A stretch of 64,000 bases of DNA from assembly GCF_009674825.1 (NCBI RefSeq), contig NZ_WKJH01000001.1:310001-374000 (forward strand). The letters run 5' to 3'. A program made the translations under genes and the position numbers. Of the stretch, positions 36,500-44,372 are shown in pieces. Origin of the DNA: Maribacter luteus. GTDB taxonomy: Bacteria; Bacteroidota; Bacteroidia; Flavobacteriales; Flavobacteriaceae. How positions within the stretch are numbered: the stretch's first letter is position 1; each line of letters starts with the position of its first letter. Under the pieces are notes generated by a model. It had not been told where the DNA came from and searched no databases. It was given only the letters and a program-made list of their open reading frames with translations.

Positions 36500-37066
36500 T
36501 TATTCTTCTACAAGAACATCTAAAGTTTTACGCACCTTATCACTGTACCAATCCGTTGCTCCTTGTTCTTTAATTACAACCTTCCCTTTTTTATCGATTA
36601 TATAATTGGTTGGAATGGTTCGCTCAAAAAGTGAGGCGGGAGTTTCCATTTGAGGCAGAACAACGGGAAGATTATATTGCTTTTTGTCCAAAAATGTTTG
36701 AATTACTTCGGGATCTTCATGGGTAATGAGTACAAAATCCATCTTATCACCATAATCATTGTACAATTCTTGTATACTAGGAAGTTCTGCCCTACAAGGA
36801 GGACACCAAGTAGCCCAATAACTAAGGAAAGTCACATTGCCATTTCCGATTTCAACATTCGCAGCAGAACCATCCAAATGGGACAACCGGTAGGTAAAGG
36901 GCTCTAATTGTATTTGTTCTTCTTCATCCATTTTAGAAGGAGAGAACAATACCATACGAATCTTACTTAAACCCTCCTGGATAGGCATTCGTGTTTGTGG
37001 CACGATCATTAAAATAATGACTATCGCAAAAATAATCGTACTTAGGTCTGGCTTCTTCTTTTTCAT
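36500..37066 (-). CDS. TlpA-like thioredoxin-family protein
   Basis: A 188-residue membrane-anchored periplasmic thiol-disulphide oxidoreductase. The N-terminal transmembrane helix covers about residues 10-22, and the thioredoxin fold about 50-188. The redox motif is C88-P-P-C91 (ATWCPPCRAELPSIQ), and the cis-Pro region is RTIPTNYIIDKKGKV. Such proteins keep cytochrome c apoproteins or other cysteines reduced, which fits a genome with multiheme cytochromes, though no partner is adjacent. The class V aminotransferase gene lies upstream on the same strand, 107 bp away. Confidence 0.9.
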   Translation of the reverse strand: MKKKKPDLSTIIFAIVIILMIVPQTRMPIQEGLSKIRMVLFSPSKMDEEEQIQLEPFTYRLSHLDGSAANVEIGNGNVTFLSYWATWCPPCRAELPSIQELYNDYGDKMDFVLITHEDPEVIQTFLDKKQYNLPVVLPQMETPASLFERTIPTNYIIDKKGKVVIKEQGATDWYSDKVRKTLDVLVEE

Positions 37067-37173
37067 CTTAACAAAGATAACGAAAGAGGTAGGTTCTTAT
37101 AAAACCATTTTTTTTATTTAACCTTGTATTAAGTGCGCAAATATTCGAACAAGAAGGCCAATAAATAAAAAGT

Positions 37174-38433
37174 TCACGTCCTGAGAGCCAAAGTTTTCAT
37201 GGTCTCGACAAACTTATCCAACTCCACTATGGTCGTATAGATATTTGGTGTTATCCTACAGCCTTGCACATTGGCATGATCAATGGCCACGGTAAAAATT
37301 TGGAATTCATCTAACAGAATCTTGGCCAAATCAGCTGGCCTAATATGACTTATACCCACATTTGCTATTCCGCAAGACCTATGTTCTTCTTTTGGTGTAT
37401 TAATTACAATATTTTTGACTCCACGCAATTGATCACTCCAATATCTTTGCAAATGCCTCATTCTTTTCTCTTTTCGTTGAATACCGATTATCTCAAGATA
37501 GTCAATAGCATCATTAATGGCCAAATCTGAATGTACAGGATGTGTTCCTGTATGGTTCAGACGTTGTATTTTGGATTCGTCTTTACCATAATCGGCCAAT
37601 AAGGGCCAAATTTTGGGAATTTTCTTTTCGGCCACATAAAGTAACCCGGTCCCTAATGGCGCACTCAACCATTTATGAAGACTTGACCCATAATAATCAC
37701 AATGCAATTCTGAAATATTTACCTCAAAATGACCGATACAGTGAGCTCCATCAACCAGCACCTCAACCCCATATTTATGGGCCATATCACAGATTTTTCG
37801 AATGGGTAATATATGCCCTGTGATATTGATCATATGACTCACCATCAACAATTTGGTTTTTGAAGTGATCTGATCTTCGTACAATTTCACCAATTCCTCA
37901 TCATTCTCAGGGTAATTGGGAACAGAGACCACTTTATTGACGATACCATAACGTTTTGAAATTAGATTGAAATGATCCTGCATCGACCCATAATCCTGTA
38001 CTGCAAAAAGTGCCTCATCCCCTTTTTTCCAAGGAAATCCTCCTATTACCATATCCAAAGATTCCGTTGCATTTCTTGTTATTATTAATTCTTCTGTCTT
38101 AACCCCAACCATTTTTGCCAGTCTGGCAGCAACGTTTTTCTTATTATCCCATTGAACCGTTCGCATATAATACGACCCTTCATAATTCACCATTTTCAAA
38201 TGTTCTACATATTTTGATAGAATTGGCCGGGGAATAAAATTATAGTAACCGTTCTCAAGATTTATATAATCCGGTTTTAAGGCATAATCTTTTCGGATAC
38301 GTTTCCAAAACCCTTCATCATCCACAGGATAAGGTCTATTGCAAACCGTGGGTAACGCATGTAATTGCATTGGCAAAAACGGGGTTACAATTGCCGCTTG
38401 TCCAAAACGTTTTAAAAACTGTCTTTTTTCCAT
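37174..38433 (-). CDS. Class V aminotransferase-fold PLP enzyme (isopenicillin N epimerase-like)
   Basis: A 419-residue pyridoxal-phosphate enzyme of fold type I. The active-site lysine is K254 in SSLHKWLSAPLGTGLLY. D228 in VDGAH contacts the pyridine nitrogen, and NATESLDMVIGGF (about 121-133) forms the phosphate cup region. The N-terminus (KRQFLKRFGQAAIVTPFLP) looks like an export signal with a Tat-like KR pair, so it may act in the periplasm. The group includes cysteine desulphurases, epimerases and uncharacterised aminotransferases; the exact reaction is open. It is next to a D-amino-acid catabolic operon on the opposite strand. Confidence 0.82.
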   Translation of the reverse strand: MEKRQFLKRFGQAAIVTPFLPMQLHALPTVCNRPYPVDDEGFWKRIRKDYALKPDYINLENGYYNFIPRPILSKYVEHLKMVNYEGSYYMRTVQWDNKKNVAARLAKMVGVKTEELIITRNATESLDMVIGGFPWKKGDEALFAVQDYGSMQDHFNLISKRYGIVNKVVSVPNYPENDEELVKLYEDQITSKTKLLMVSHMINITGHILPIRKICDMAHKYGVEVLVDGAHCIGHFEVNISELHCDYYGSSLHKWLSAPLGTGLLYVAEKKIPKIWPLLADYGKDESKIQRLNHTGTHPVHSDLAINDAIDYLEIIGIQRKEKRMRHLQRYWSDQLRGVKNIVINTPKEEHRSCGIANVGISHIRPADLAKILLDEFQIFTVAIDHANVQGCRITPNIYTTIVELDKFVETMKTLALRT

Positions 38434-38530
38434 AATTCAACTTTTTTTGGTCGTTCTTGTCTTAACGGGCATTATCACGGTATATATTAAAAATATTATG
38501 ACCATACCCGTTCATTTACACTAATTATCA

Positions 38531-38840
38531 CTACATAAAAGGTGGGGGCCCGGCATTGACCAATACCTTTTCAATCCTAGGAACATCGTCATCCAAGAAT
38601 TTTCGTAGCTGAACTTGCAGTTCGGCATATTGTTTTTTTTGCCAATTCAGGACTTTCCATCTGCATTTTGTTGGTCCATAACTGTTTTTATAGAAACCGC
38701 GTTGGGCTATCCTTAAACGATCGCTTATGGTAGGGTCGTCTTTTTCCCACCCCATCGTTATGAAAAAAATATCCAAATATGGCCGTTTACAAATCTTTCA
38801 TCGCCATATAGCGTACCTGGCCCTACAGGTAAAAACAAGC
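38531..38840 (-). pseudogene. Frameshifted 3' remnant of a BNR/sortilin-like (VPS10-type) protein gene
   Basis: An 81-codon frame (38531-38776) ends in FLDDDVPRIEKVLVNAGPPPF, the tail style of BNR/WD40-like sortilin proteins of about 1000 residues. Just upstream, in another frame, LPVGPGTLYGDERFVNGHIW is encoded and joins this frame across a 7-base homopolymer (38763-38769). Inside it, reading MQMESPELAKK in the alternative frame makes better sense than CRWKVLNWQKK, implying two more shifts at A/T runs (38666-38669 and 38633-38640). No start codon is kept and the rest of the gene is absent, so this is a decayed fragment. The family assignment is by resemblance only. Confidence 0.6.
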
Positions 38841-38988
38841 TACAATATAATCAAAACCTGTTATTTCTTGTAGAAACCAAAGGGAGAATCGCTAAAAAAG
38901 GCCCTTATACTTAGAAAGTAAAACACACTTTAATTTTTCATACCTTAGGCATCACTAACATTATTTATCATTAACTAAAACATTGAAA

Positions 38989-39675
38989 ATGAAAAAATTA
39001 GTAGCAGAATTTATCGGTACCTTATGGCTGGTACTTGGTGGTTGTGGAAGCGCTGTTTTGGCAGCAGGTTTCCCTGAATTGGGAATCGGGTTTGTCGGCG
39101 TGGCACTTGCCTTTGGTTTAACAGTGGTTACCATGGCTTATGCCATAGGACATATTTCGGGCTGTCATCTGAATCCGGCCGTATCAATCGGATTATGGAT
39201 GGGAGGTCGTTTTAGCGGAAAGGAACTTGTCCCATACATCGTTGCCCAAGTTATGGGCGGAATCGCTGGTGCAGGTATTCTTTACACCATCGCTTCGGGA
39301 CAACCCGGTTTTGAACTTGGCGGATTCGCTGCCAATGGATATGCGGAGCACTCTCCTGGAGGATATAGCGTAATGGCAGCGTTGGTGACCGAAATAGTAA
39401 TGACGTTCATTTTCCTTTTCGTCATTTTGGGGGCAACCCATTCCAAGGCACCAAAGTATTTGGCCGGTTTGGCCATTGGTCTATGCTTAACCTTGATACA
39501 CCTTATTAGTATTCCCGTTACGAATACGTCGGTAAACCCTGCCAGAAGTACAAGCCAAGCCCTTTTCGTTGGGGACTGGGCCTTAGGTCAACTATGGTTG
39601 TTCTGGGTCGCCCCAATTGTTGGAGCACTACTTGCCGGTATGGTTTACAAATATTTATCCCCAGAAAAGGAATAG
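38989..39675 (+). CDS. aqpZ: Aquaporin Z-type water channel
   Basis: A 228-residue MIP-family channel, started at ATG 38989; a TTG two codons earlier is rejected. Six transmembrane helices and the two half-helix NPA motifs are present: HLNPAVSIG near residue 63 and [12 protein letters not shown] near 183. A small residue and His occur at the selectivity positions typical of water-selective aquaporins rather than glycerol channels (no DPAR-type D in the second loop). It has its own terminator, so it is probably transcribed alone and helps with osmotic adjustment. Confidence 0.95.
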   Translation: MKKLVAEFIGTLWLVLGGCGSAVLAAGFPELGIGFVGVALAFGLTVVTMAYAIGHISGCHLNPAVSIGLWMGGRFSGKELVPYIVAQVMGGIAGAGILYTIASGQPGFELGGFAANGYAEHSPGGYSVMAALVTEIVMTFIFLFVILGATHSKAPKYLAGLAIGLCLTLIHLISIPVTNTSVNPARSTSQALFVGDWALGQLWLFWVAPIVGALLAGMVYKYLSPEKE

Positions 39676-39708
39676 AAAAAAGGGGGCTTTCATTAGCCCC
39701 TTTTTTTT
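39676..39708 (+). terminator. Intrinsic terminator after aqpZ
   Basis: Immediately after the stop codon, an A-run and GGGGGCT pair with AGCCCC (39695-39700) and a run of eight T around a short TTCATT loop, forming a strong hairpin and U-tract. Confidence 0.9.
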
Positions 39709-39755
39709 ACAAAAAGAGTATATTTAAAGGTTATCATTTCCTAAAATGACCCTTT

Positions 39756-41072
39756 ATGCCTTTATTCATTGTAATTATCGGAATACTACTTCTCTTTTTA
39801 CTTATTGCCCAATTTAAACTCAATGCCTTTATTTCATTTATCATTGTTTCCCTTGTAGTCGGAGTAGCCGAAGGAATGGAATTTCTTTTGGTGTTAGATG
39901 CAATTCAAAAGGGAATAGGCAAGACCTTAGGAAGTTTGATCATGATTCTCGGGTTTGGAGCCATGCTAGGAAAATTGGTGGCCGACAGCGGTGCTGCCCA
40001 ACGCATAACAACCAAATTGGTAGACAAGTTCGGTAAAAAAAACATTCAATGGGCCGTAGTTCTCACAGGGTTCATTGTAGGTATTCCCATGTTTTATACG
40101 GTAGGTTTCGTGATTCTCATTCCACTGGTGTTTACGGTAGCGGCAACCACCGGCCTACCCTTAATTTATGTAGGACTTCCCATGTTGGCTTCATTATCGG
40201 TTACACATGGTTATTTACCACCTCATCCCGCACCAACAGGAATCGCGGTAATGTTCAATGCGGATATAGGCAAAACCCTATTATACGGTTTAATTGTAGC
40301 CGTACCAGCAATCATAATAGCAGGCCCCTTATTTTCGAGAACCATAAAAAATATAAAAGCTACCCCGTTACAGGAATTCGTAAATACAAAAGTACTTTCC
40401 GATGAAGAAATGCCCAGTACGGCAACTAGCATTATAACTGCCTTATTCCCTGTCATTTTAATAGGAATCGCAGCACTGGCAAACCTGATATTACCCGAAA
40501 AAAGCATTTTACTACAAATTACTTCAATTATTGGCAATCCCGTTTTTGCCATGCTTCTTTCAGTTCTACTGGCAATTTTCACCCTCGGTTTGAATCGAGG
40601 AAGAACCATGAAAGAAGTTATGGATTCCGTTTCCCATGCAATTGCAGGTATTACCATGGTATTATTGATCATTGCAGGTGCAGGCGGATTAAAAGAGGTT
40701 TTGATTGATAGTGGTGTAAGTGATTATATAGGGAATTTAATGAAAGGCTCTACTATTTCGCCATTGATCTTGGCATGGTTGATAGCAACGGTCATACGTG
40801 TCTGTGTAGGTTCTGCCACGGTAGCAGGTTTAACGGCTGCAGGCATTGCAATGCCCCTTTTATCATCTTCCGGTGTTAGCCCGGAATTAATGGTATTGGC
40901 AATAGGCTCGGGTAGTTTAATGTTGTCCCATGTCAATGATGGGGGATTTTGGTTGTACAAAGAATATTTTAACCTATCGGTTAAAGACACTTTACGCACT
41001 TGGACAGTTATGGAAACCACAGTCGGTATTATGGGGCTTGTAGGAGTATTGATATTGGATATATTCATTTAA
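39756..41072 (+). CDS. GntP-family gluconate/organic acid:proton symporter
   Basis: A 438-residue inner-membrane transporter with about 12 hydrophobic segments. GntP-family signatures include MILGFGAMLGKLVADSGAAQ near residues 63-82, SLSVTHGYLPPHPAPTGIA near 146-164, VGSATVAGLTAAGIAMPLL near 350-368 and the terminal SHVNDGGFWLYKEYF near 390-404. GntP transporters carry gluconate and related acids, but members next to D-serine dehydratase-type genes carry D-serine or similar amino acids; here the RidA, D-TA and dipeptidase genes follow with 1-10 bp gaps. The amino acid role is inferred from that context. Confidence 0.9.
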   Translation: MPLFIVIIGILLLFLLIAQFKLNAFISFIIVSLVVGVAEGMEFLLVLDAIQKGIGKTLGSLIMILGFGAMLGKLVADSGAAQRITTKLVDKFGKKNIQWAVVLTGFIVGIPMFYTVGFVILIPLVFTVAATTGLPLIYVGLPMLASLSVTHGYLPPHPAPTGIAVMFNADIGKTLLYGLIVAVPAIIIAGPLFSRTIKNIKATPLQEFVNTKVLSDEEMPSTATSIITALFPVILIGIAALANLILPEKSILLQITSIIGNPVFAMLLSVLLAIFTLGLNRGRTMKEVMDSVSHAIAGITMVLLIIAGAGGLKEVLIDSGVSDYIGNLMKGSTISPLILAWLIATVIRVCVGSATVAGLTAAGIAMPLLSSSGVSPELMVLAIGSGSLMLSHVNDGGFWLYKEYFNLSVKDTLRTWTVMETTVGIMGLVGVLILDIFI

Positions 41073-41082
41073 AAACAAACAT

Positions 41083-41550
41083 ATGGATAATTTACCTTCG
41101 GAAAGAATAAAGGCTTTAGGATTACAACTTCCACCCGCCCCACCACCTGCGGGTTTATACAAACCCGTATTAGTAGTTGACAATTTTCTCTACGTTTCTG
41201 GTCAGGGTCCTATGCAAATGGATGGTTCCCTGATGACCGGCCGTGTAGGTGATGACCTGAATTTAGGTCAAGGTAAATTGGCCGCAGAGCAGGTTGGCCT
41301 TACCATGCTTTCCACGATTATTACACATTTCGGTTCTGTTGACAAGATAAAACGGGTAGTCAAAGTTTTGGGAATGGTGAATTCAACGCCGGAATTTAAA
41401 CAACACCCCCTAGTCATCAATGGTTTTAGCGAACTTATGGCAGACGTTTTCGGTAATGACAAAGGTGTTGGTGTACGCAGCGCAGTGGGAATGATGCTTC
41501 CCGGAAATATTCCCGTAGAGATTGAAGCAATGTTCGAAATTCATCAGTGA
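41083..41550 (+). CDS. RidA-family (YjgF/YER057c/UK114) protein
   Basis: A 155-residue protein of the RidA superfamily. The core has LVVDNFLYVSGQGP, DLNLGQGKLAAEQVGLTMLS, and the end VRSAVGMMLPGNIPVEIEAMFEI, where the Arg (about 137) corresponds to the catalytic arginine region of RidA. Classic RidA hydrolyses the reactive 2-aminoacrylate or 2-aminocrotonate enamines released by PLP dehydratases. Its gene sits 3 bp before a D-threonine aldolase/D-serine dehydratase-like gene, so it probably clears the enamine made by that enzyme. Confidence 0.88.
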   Translation: MDNLPSERIKALGLQLPPAPPPAGLYKPVLVVDNFLYVSGQGPMQMDGSLMTGRVGDDLNLGQGKLAAEQVGLTMLSTIITHFGSVDKIKRVVKVLGMVNSTPEFKQHPLVINGFSELMADVFGNDKGVGVRSAVGMMLPGNIPVEIEAMFEIHQ

Positions 41551-41553
41551 TTT

Positions 41554-42666
41554 ATGCAACGTTTAAAATGGTATGAAATAAATGATACTACCAAGGTGAT
41601 TTCCCCGTCACTATTGGTATATCCGGATAGGATAAAAAAGAATATTCAGCTCATGCTGAAAATAGCGGGTGGCACGGAGTTTCTTCGACCTCATATCAAA
41701 ACCCATAAAATGGCCGAAATAATCCAAATGCAAATGAAACTGGGCATTTATAAATTTAAATGCGCAACCATTGCCGAGGCCGAATTATTAGCCGACTGCG
41801 GGGTACAGGATATACTTTTGGCCATGCAACCGGTAGGGCCCAACATTTCACGTTTTTTTAGCTTGATGGAGACCTATCCAAATTCGAAATTCTCGACATT
41901 GGTTGATAATGCAAATACCTTGGATACATTCATTGTAACGGCAAAATCAAAGAAAATCACAATTGATCTTTGGGTAGATATTGACAACGGTATGCATCGC
42001 ACGGGTATACCTGCCGGACCCATGGCTGAAACCCTTTATGAAAGAATGGTCGGCAGCACCTATATAAACGCAAGAGGACTACACGCCTATGACGGCCATA
42101 TTAACCAATCTGATTTCGATGAACGAAAAATAGCATGTGATCTAGCTTTCGAACCTGTATCAATATTAAGGATGAAATTGGAAAATAAAGGCTTAGGACC
42201 TATTAAAATGGTCATTGGGGGAAGCCCAACTTTTCCTATACATAGCAAAAGGGCAAATATCGAAACATCGCCCGGCACAACATTATTATGGGATGAACGT
42301 TATAGTACTATATTAAAAGATATGTATTTTCTTACATCTTCTGTGTTGATAACCAGAATCATCAGTAAGCCTGGATCCGACTTACTTTGTTTTGATTTGG
42401 GACATAAATCTATTGCTCCCGAAATGTCTTTCCCAAGGTTGAAAATCCTAGGATTGGAAGATTGTCCACAAATAGCCCAGAGCGAAGAGCATTTGGTAGT
42501 AAAGTGTAATGATGGCAATAAACACAAAATTGGAGATGTCTTTTACGCTATTCCCATGCATATTTGCCCTACGGTGGCAAAATACCAAAGTGTTTCCACT
42601 GTTGAGGACCACAAAATAAGCGGCTCTTGGAAGGTCGTTGCAAGAAACCAAAAATTAACTATCTAG
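41554..42666 (+). CDS. D-threonine aldolase / D-serine dehydratase-like PLP enzyme
   Basis: A 370-residue fold type III PLP enzyme (alanine racemase-like N-terminal barrel). The PLP lysine lies in RPHIKTHK (K49 or K52; the first is expected). The C-terminal beta-domain holds the metal-binding pair H336-x-C338 in PMHICPT. In this family a His-x-Cys pair is known from eukaryotic-type D-serine dehydratase, whose ligands are His and Cys, while characterised D-threonine aldolases use His-x-Asp; this points to dehydration of a D-hydroxy amino acid. The RidA gene directly upstream agrees with an enamine product. The substrate is not proven. The next gene begins 1 bp after its stop. Confidence 0.85.
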   Translation: MQRLKWYEINDTTKVISPSLLVYPDRIKKNIQLMLKIAGGTEFLRPHIKTHKMAEIIQMQMKLGIYKFKCATIAEAELLADCGVQDILLAMQPVGPNISRFFSLMETYPNSKFSTLVDNANTLDTFIVTAKSKKITIDLWVDIDNGMHRTGIPAGPMAETLYERMVGSTYINARGLHAYDGHINQSDFDERKIACDLAFEPVSILRMKLENKGLGPIKMVIGGSPTFPIHSKRANIETSPGTTLLWDERYSTILKDMYFLTSSVLITRIISKPGSDLLCFDLGHKSIAPEMSFPRLKILGLEDCPQIAQSEEHLVVKCNDGNKHKIGDVFYAIPMHICPTVAKYQSVSTVEDHKISGSWKVVARNQKLTI

Positions 42667-42667
42667 T

Positions 42668-43732
42668 ATGTTCATATTCGATGCCCATTTAGATCTCGCT
42701 ATGAATGCCATGGAATGGAACAGGGACTTAACATGGTCTGTAGAATCTATACGCACGGGTGAAATAGGAATGTCGGATAAACCGGACCGTAATAAAAACA
42801 CAGTTTCGTTACGAGCCATGAGAAAAGGGAATATAGGACTTTGTGTTGCTACCCAAATTGCCCGTTTCACGAAAAAAACCAATCCGCTTCCCGGTTGGAA
42901 ATCCCCACAACAGGCATGGGCACAGACCCAAGGGCAATTGGCATGGTATAAAACAATGGAAGATTTAGGGGAAATGGTTCAAATTCGTAATTATGAGCAA
43001 TTAAATGCCCATTTGGAGCTTTGGAACACTTCCCAAGAAAAGAAACCTATTGGTTACATTTTAAGTTTGGAAGGTGCCGATTCAATCATAACAATGGACT
43101 ACTTGGAGAAATCCTATGAACAAGGATTACGGGCCATTGGTCCCGCTCATTATGGTCCTGGCACTTATGCCCAAGGTACGAATGGCACAGGCGGATTGGG
43201 GCTCAAAGGAAAGGAACTCTTAAGGGAAATAGAGCGTTTAGGACTAATTTTGGATATGAGCCACCTCAACGATAAATGTTTTTGGGAAACCATGAAGTTT
43301 TATGACGGACCAATGTGGGCCAGCCATACCAACTGCCGTACTTTAGTGGACCATAATAGACAGTTCTCAGACGAACAGATCAAGGAATTAATCAATAGAG
43401 ATGCCGTAATCGGAATGGTCATGGATGCTTGGATGTTGGCATCTAATTGGATCAGGGGTATGTCATCGCCCGGTGGTCTTGGGATTACCCTTCATACTGT
43501 AATAGACCATATTGATCATATTTGCCAATTGGCCGGGAACTCCGATCATGTGGGTATAGGTACTGACTTGGACGGTGGTTTTGGAACGGAACAATGTCCT
43601 TCAGATATCGATACTATTTCCGACTTACAAAAAATTCCTAAAATGCTTCAAAAAAGAGGGTATTCCACAAAGGATATTGAAAATATAATGCATAAAAATT
43701 TCTTGCAGTTCTTACAAAAAACTTGGAAGTAA
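42668..43732 (+). CDS. Membrane-type dipeptidase (peptidase family M19)
   Basis: A 354-residue zinc dipeptidase of the renal dipeptidase family. Zinc ligands are readable: H7-x-D9 at the start (FDAHLDLAM), the bridging Glu in LSLEGAD at about residue 138, His in MSHLND at about 199 and His in SHTNCR at about 220, with GIGTDLDGGFG near 297. No signal peptide, so it acts in the cytoplasm. Family members cleave dipeptides, including those with a C-terminal D-residue, which would feed the D-amino acid enzyme encoded just upstream. It is the last gene of the operon. Confidence 0.92.
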   Translation: MFIFDAHLDLAMNAMEWNRDLTWSVESIRTGEIGMSDKPDRNKNTVSLRAMRKGNIGLCVATQIARFTKKTNPLPGWKSPQQAWAQTQGQLAWYKTMEDLGEMVQIRNYEQLNAHLELWNTSQEKKPIGYILSLEGADSIITMDYLEKSYEQGLRAIGPAHYGPGTYAQGTNGTGGLGLKGKELLREIERLGLILDMSHLNDKCFWETMKFYDGPMWASHTNCRTLVDHNRQFSDEQIKELINRDAVIGMVMDAWMLASNWIRGMSSPGGLGITLHTVIDHIDHICQLAGNSDHVGIGTDLDGGFGTEQCPSDIDTISDLQKIPKMLQKRGYSTKDIENIMHKNFLQFLQKTWK

Positions 43733-43754
43733 ATAACTTCTTGCCAAAAATAAA

Positions 43755-43837
43755 AATGTCCTGTCGAGCTCAGTAGAAATCCATGATTACCATTGTAATC
43801 GGATTTAGGGGGTATCTACTGTACGCGCCAAGACATT
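43755..43837. repeat. Imperfect palindromic repeat element between convergent genes
   Basis: Outer arms of 23 bases (43755-43777 and 43815-43837) are complementary at 18 of 23 positions. An inner stem (AAATCC at 43777-43782 and GATTAC at 43785-43790, pairing with GTAATC at 43795-43800 and GGATTT at 43801-43806) closes a 4-base loop. The whole could fold into one long hairpin of about 83 bases. The left arm, with CTGTCGAGCTCAG, resembles dispersed palindromic repeats known in flavobacterial genomes. It may also act as a bidirectional terminator. Confidence 0.5.
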
Positions 43838-43866
43838 ATTAAAGCAATATTAATAACACAACTGTT

Positions 43867-44244
43867 CTAGCTTATGATTTTCTCGCGCCTTAAAAAGGTA
43901 TCCAAACTATCGGCAATATCAAAGCATCTACTAAAACGTGTGCTTTCATTACAGAATCTGGATTCGTCTTTGTGCGCATTGCACTCAAAACCTGTCAAGT
44001 GTACTTCTGAAAAATGATCATTGATTATCTTACATTGTTCATAAAGACTATCTATTGAATCTTTTGAACTTGACTCAATCCCATTTTCAAGAAGAAAACC
44101 CCTTAAATAGTTTGAAATAGCACTTTGTGCATTGCTACATACCAATTGAGCGACCACATCTTCCTCTGGTCTGCACAACTCAAAATTGGCTTCTTTAAGC
44201 TTAAGTACCGCTTCCTCGTACAGCTTTTTGGCTTTTTCTTCCAT
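43867..44244 (-). CDS. Small HEPN-like helical protein
   Basis: A 125-residue, all-helical, cytoplasmic protein with six cysteines (C24, C36, C71, C88, C98, C107). The pattern of long amphipathic helices (EEKAKKLYEEAVLKLKEA, AQSAISNYLRGFLLENGI and a C-terminal SLDTFLRREK) suggests a HEPN-type bundle. The RNase motif R-x4-6-H of active HEPN toxins is not obvious, so an accessory or nucleic-acid/nucleotide-binding role is more likely. It lies 128 bp downstream of the NifJ gene on the same strand. The cysteine number hints at redox or metal sensitivity. Assignment tentative. Confidence 0.45.
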   Translation of the reverse strand: MEEKAKKLYEEAVLKLKEANFELCRPEEDVVAQLVCSNAQSAISNYLRGFLLENGIESSSKDSIDSLYEQCKIINDHFSEVHLTGFECNAHKDESRFCNESTRFSRCFDIADSLDTFLRREKIIS

Positions 44245-44372
44245 TATTGATACGATTTTTTATAGTTAAACTTTTGAACTTTGTTCCATACATCCTGAAC
44301 CTTTTACAACCCAGAATGTATGGTTTCAAAAAACAAAGTCAATCTTCAGATAATTTCACTTACTATTTAAAA

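Noticed and set aside
38531-38776. 81-residue ORF as a genuine small gene
   Set aside because: Its start is a TTG inside a homopolymer, upstream coding resemblance lies in another frame, and internal codons make sense only after frame correction.
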